DNA of 64,000 bases from the NCBI GenBank assembly GCA_038501625.1, contig JAZAYU010000182.1:868001-932000 (forward strand), written 5' to 3'. The stretch comes from Corbicula japonica. Its lineage: Eukaryota; Mollusca; Bivalvia; Venerida; Cyrenidae. The translations under genes were made by a program, and so were the position numbers. Of this stretch, positions 53,201-59,200 are shown one piece after another (the first letter of the stretch is position 1; the number at the start of each line of letters is the position of its first letter). The notes under the pieces were generated by a model. That model made no database searches. It saw only the letters and a list, made by a program, of their open reading frames with translations, and had not been told where the DNA came from.

Positions 53201-56200
53201 ATTTAAAAACAATGTAAAACTGCCATTCAAAAACGATGTATGACAGCCATTCAAAAACCATGTACAACAGCCATTTGAAAACAATGAAAAACTGCAATTC
53301 AAAAACCACCCATAACAGCCATTCGAAAACAAAGTAAAACTGCCATTTGAAAACCATGAAAAACAGTCATTGGAAAAAAATGTAAAACTGCAATTCAAAA
53401 ACAATGAAAAACTGCCATTCGAAAACCATGTATAACAGCCATTTGAAAACAATGTAAAACTGCAATTCGAAAACAACTAAAAACTGCGATTTGAAAACAA
53501 TGTAAAACTGCCATTTGAAAACAATGTAAAACTGCGATTCGAAAACAATGTAAAACTGCCATTTGAAAACAATGTAAAACTGCGATTCGAAAACAATGTA
53601 AAACTGTGATTCGAAAACAATGTAAAACTGCGATTCGAAAACAATGTAAAACTGCCATTCGAAACAATGTAAAACTGCGATTTGAAAACAATGAAAAACT
53701 GCCATTCTAAAACCATGTATAACAACTATTCGAAAACCATGTATATCAGCCATTTGAAAACAATGAAAATCTGCCATTTGAAAACAATGAAAATCTGCCA
53801 TTTGAAAACGATGAAAATCTGCCATTTGAAAACAATGAAAAACTGCCGTTCAAAAAAATGTAAATCTGCCATTTAAAAACAATGTAAAACTGCTAATCAA
53901 AAACAATGTAAAACTCCCATTCAAAAACAATTTAAAACTGCGTTTCGAAAACAATGTAAAACTGCGATTTGAAAACAATGAAAATCTGCCATTCAAGGCT
54001 ACTATTCCAAGAAATTTGTGACCTTATTCATATAAAAAAATAAACATTGCATTTCACAATTCAAAACAGTTCTCCATTATTTCATCTATATTTAAGTTTC
54101 CAGACATAATAAACTGTATAACAGTTGCCTTTTAGCACCAGGATGTATTAGATTTATGCTCCCAGTGTGACATCCAAAGCTAAATTTATCTTCTAACAAA
54201 AGAAACAAGAAAGAATTTACTTTTGTGGTCAGAAACAATCAGGATTCCCTGTAGCATGAATGTCATCAGCAACCATATATCAACAATTGAATAACCTTTT
54301 AATTTTATAAAGGAATGAATCAAAATTTGTATTATTGCACTCATCATAGTATGAAAAGCATTAGGCTTGTTTAAAGTTTGGGATTTTCATAGCATTACAA
54401 GTTATTACTGATTTAGTTTTCTGACAATAATACTAGGCAAAGTATATTTGTAATGAATTGGTGTGCATGTATATGGCAAATGCATACTATAACTGCCAGA
54501 ACCAAATTTTTGTTAGAGGATAGCGTGCAAGACTGTGTACACCAAGTACACCCCAGGTGTGTACCATTTTATACAAAATACAAACACAGTTACTCCCTAG
54601 GGTGAGTGAGTATTAAGATTCAAATGAAAATGGTATGACAGGATGATGATAGTCATCATTGTCATCATTAAGACAATAACTTCAATAATTCTCTATGCAT
54701 AGCCAATCAAACTCTGCTGCAGGAAAAACACCATGCGACTGAGATATTTCAAAATTGCACACTATGATGTACTCCCACCTTCCCTAATGACATGTCCAAA
54801 TATGTTATTATTAAAGAAGTTCCAAAATTCTCATTTATACAGGTACCAGTGTGACACTACAAGTATGATGAGGACTGACTGGTGATGATGATGATGATGA
54901 TAACTCATGAGGATCATCATCATCATGGTCATTATGATCATCAGGATGATGATGATGATAATTATGATGATTAGGATGATGATGACTATCATGCTCATCA
55001 TGACATTAAGTATTCATCGAACTGACAGACTACATATGTTTATACAAGGGTAAACAAACATGACCTACCTTTTTGTTGCTGAATCTTTCGGCAGAACTGA
55101 CGCTGAATCTGTACCCAGGGGAGGTACCTGAAACAATGATAATACATCCTGGGTAATCCTTCTCACATTTTTCACATTATTATCCGTGAAATTAGTTAGC
55201 CATAACATTTTCTGTAATCACTGTAATGGACTGTAATCCACTATTTGTGTCTCACGTAATTCAGACTGGATCCACATTTCTTCACGGGGTAACTGCCTAA
55301 ACTAAATACTTCAGTTGCTATGAAAATAAAAACATATCTCCAATTTCTTTAGAAATATTTTTCCCACAACAAGAGCTAAGTAATGATGAAATTCACCAAA
55401 TTCTAGTCTGATTACAAAATGTTAATAGTCTACAATGCAATAAAGAAAGCCAATGTATTTATTGGATTTTTCTTTACAGTGTGTCTGCCTTTTATCAGGA
55501 CAGTTTTGATATCAAGTTATCAAAGCTAACAAACATTGCAGCAAGGCTTTTCCACATAATTAAATGTTGTAATAAATCTGCACTCAAGTCATGTAACTGT
55601 ACAGTATTCTAGCAGTATTTAAATGTGCATCATATTTCATGGGTTTGTTTGTCAGTTCCTATTTTACCAACATTTTACCATTATCCACTTGGTTAACCCA
55701 TTTCTCCATATATATTTACACCTATATGGCATGGGCCAACAGTGTAGATCCAGATCAGCAACGACATCATTCTGTTCCATCTGATCAGGATCTGCACTGT
55801 TCACTTTTTGAATTACTAGGCTATTTTTGACCAAAAGGTGATGTGCTGGCTGATCTGGATCTACACTTGTTGCTTATGCAATAAAACTCGTATATATGGA
55901 GGTAAGAGTTAATGTAATTTAAGGATGCAGTTTCTTTTGATTTGAATAAGTTCAAAACTTGAGTTGTTTTGTAGAAATTCATTGGGGGAATTCATTAACT
56001 CTTAACTCCATAGAAACAACTTTTATGGCACAAACAGTGAAGAATTGTGCCGTCTTAACAGTTTTTTTAATTCATTAAGTTATTTCTGCGCAAGAAGTAA
56101 ACTGATGTGCCAGCTGATCTGGATCTACACTGATCATAAACGCTATAAAACCCTTGTAACTAGAAATAAAGGGTTAACTGAGTAGATAACAGTGTAAATA

Positions 56201-59200
56201 CAGAATAAACATTGTAAAACCGGTTCCACTGCCCAAACCCTTACCACAATTCAAGTTATAAGACCTGTATCCATCACATACCAAACTAACACATTACTGG
56301 ACTGACTCAGTCCATTATTAAAATTTATTGCTTTAATGGTCTTATTATGACAAATACACTTCTGCCCTGTTTTTCCCTAACCCTGTGCAGTGTGGCGCTT
56401 CTATGTATATTTCAGAGTTATCCCTTCATTCCATATATACGCATTTTTTCGCATGTGTGACCAGTGTATATCCAGATCAGCTGGCACATCTGTGCCCTCT
56501 GATCAGGATCTGCACTGGTCGTGTTTTGGTGAGAAAAACCTAATGAATCAAAAAGTGTTAATATCAGGAAAGAGATTATATAAGTTATTATAACTTTCTT
56601 CTCAATCCTGTTGCAATTATTCACGATGTATTGTATATGTACATTTATCGAAGAAATAAATATTGTTTAAACCAATCAAAAAGCGAACAGTTTAGATCCT
56701 GATCTTACAGTATGGATGTGCCAGCTGATCTGGATCTAAACTGTTTGCCCATGCAATAAAGGTGTGTCTATGGAGGAAAAGGTTAAACATTGTGCATCTG
56801 TCGATGAACAGATCAGACTATTTATCTCCGACACCACAATCCATTCTTGAAATTCCTTCCAGGCAAAACTAAAGAAAAATCACTATCGGAAATAGTCTGC
56901 TTTTAATATTACTTGTGTATTTAATTTAAAACCACTTTTCCTCATTACATTTATGAGTGTGAACATATATTTCACCGACTTTCACATACTCAGCATTTAC
57001 AGAGGGGGTTAAATTTTGTACCAGAAGTGCATGTGTATATATACTGTAGTTACCATGTATTTGCTGTACATAGCAACATTATTCAAAATAATTCCTGACC
57101 CTTTAACCCTTTACCACATATACGCATAAATTATATACGCATGTACGACCAGTGTAGATACATTTGTGCCAACTGATCAGGATCTGCACTGGTTGCATTT
57201 TGGTCAGAAATAACCTAACACATCATAAAGCGAACAGTACAGATCCTGATCAGATGGCTTGTATTTGTCGGCTGATCTGGATCTATTCTGTTTAACCTTG
57301 CAATAAAGATGTGTCTATGGAGGAAAAGGTTATGCTCTAATCACAGCTTATGTAATATATTTGAGTAAATTGCAGTTGAATCAGGATCTAGACTGTTCAC
57401 TATTTAGTCGGTAATTTTTGTAAACGCCTATGAACAATAAAAACTGCTAGAAAATGCTTTTATTGCACAGGCAAAACAATGTTGATCCTGATCAGAGACA
57501 CATCCGTTCAGGATCTACACCATTTGGTTTTAGATTCATTATGTTATTTCTGACAAAAAAGCAACCAGTGTAGATCCAGATCAGATGGCATATGTGCTAG
57601 CTTATCTGGATCTACACTGGTCAACATATGACAACTGGTCGCACAAGTGTAATTGGCTAATAGGAATCATAATGGATGCTTAAACACCCTTGTTTTCTTC
57701 AATATCCATCCCACCTTCTACTAAGCACACATCTGACATTTTCCTTCATCAGTGATTAATAAGATTTCTGTGCAAATGTCAACCTGGTGGGTGTCCACAA
57801 TCAATAGCACATATATTTCCGAGGAAACATGTATTTTAACCCTTTCCTTCATAGATACCCCTTCATTGCATGGGCGAACAGTAAAGATCCAGATCAGCTG
57901 GCATCTGATCAGGATCTAAACTGTTCGATTTTTGATTGGTTAGGTTATTTCTGACCAAAATGCGACCAGTGCAAATCCTGATCAGACGGCAGATGTGCCA
58001 GATGATATGAATCTACACTGGTCGCACATGCGTAAAAATGCGTATATATGGAGGAAAGGGTTAAACCTTGAATAAACCCTAGAACCTAGTTCAAACCCCA
58101 AGTAGCATATTATTTTGCCACTGACAATTCCAAGGCGGTAACCTCAAGGGTTCTCTTTTTGCTTGTAGTGTGTTGTTTGAAATTGATATTAAAAAATAAA
58201 TACATGCTTTCTTTTACTCTCTACGTTTTGCTGAGTGGGGAATCTGTGTTTTCTGAGTGTGGCATAGATACAACTTTATTGCTTTGGCAAACAGTGTAGA
58301 TCCGAATCAGCGATCATCTGTCTACACTGTTTGCTTTTTAATTCATTAGGTTATTTCTGACCACTATGCTACCAGTGCAGATCCAGATCAGAGGACATAG
58401 ATATGCCAGCGATCTTGATTTACACTGGTTGCACATGCATTAAAATACTTATATAAAGTGTAAAGGGATAATACAAATAATTTTATTTATATAGTCATTA
58501 GAATTTCAGGTGAATGTGAATGAATATTTTGGAAGATAAACTGCAAATATGAAACTAATATCAAATGAACCTTTATGTGAATGTTTTCACACATAACATC
58601 ATGGTTGCAGGGGGTTTTTTTAGGGATTGGGGATGCAGCCCTAGCACAGAGGGGAAAATTCGCGCATGTTTTTCCAGTTTTGGGGAAAATGATGAATCTC
58701 TTATCAAATCTTAGGGAAATACATATGTAATAATTATACACATTAAAACAAGCAAACAAAACTTTTGTTCTTCATAATATATTTAAAGTGACATTTCCAT
58801 GATGGGTACTGTTAAAAAAAAACCTGTTTTTAAATCTTGCCAACATGTTTTACTAGTACATGTAATGACATTGCCTGTCAAATGGCCTAACAATTTACCT
58901 AACAGTGTCATTGTGGATTCTAATGCCAGTTATTGCCAATGCCAGTAATTGCCAAAGAACTATTGGTATTTCAGTTTCAATGGATTCTTAATTTTGTTTA
59001 CACCTGTAAAAATGCCTGGCAAGTTTTTAACTTTTCACCGGTAAAGTCTGCACCAGACCAGACCATCTAACTGACTAGACTGGTGTGCAAAGAGTCAAGA
59101 CTTTGCTGTGCAAGAGTCTATCATCAGTACAGTTATCTTGAATTCGGTCTGGTCTGGTACGGACGATACCGGTGTAATGTTAAAAACTTGCTCATCAAAT

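Larger units (their letters stand above)
35269..55068. other. Largest AFF intron, about 19.8 kb
   Basis: Contains most of the nested transposons, two 31-bp arrays and the 24-bp array. The stretches 35880-37180, 39240-39940, 40090-40640, 40880-42030, 43270-43790, 44440-47310, 48100-48400, 52020-52780 and 54000-54870 are AT-rich. I see no gene, RNA or named repeat in them. Confidence 0.6.

Noticed and set aside
53195..53876. Phe-rich repeat proteins on the minus strand and a Met/Lys-rich one on the plus strand
   Set aside because: Artefact of the 24-bp array with no start context or flanking exons.
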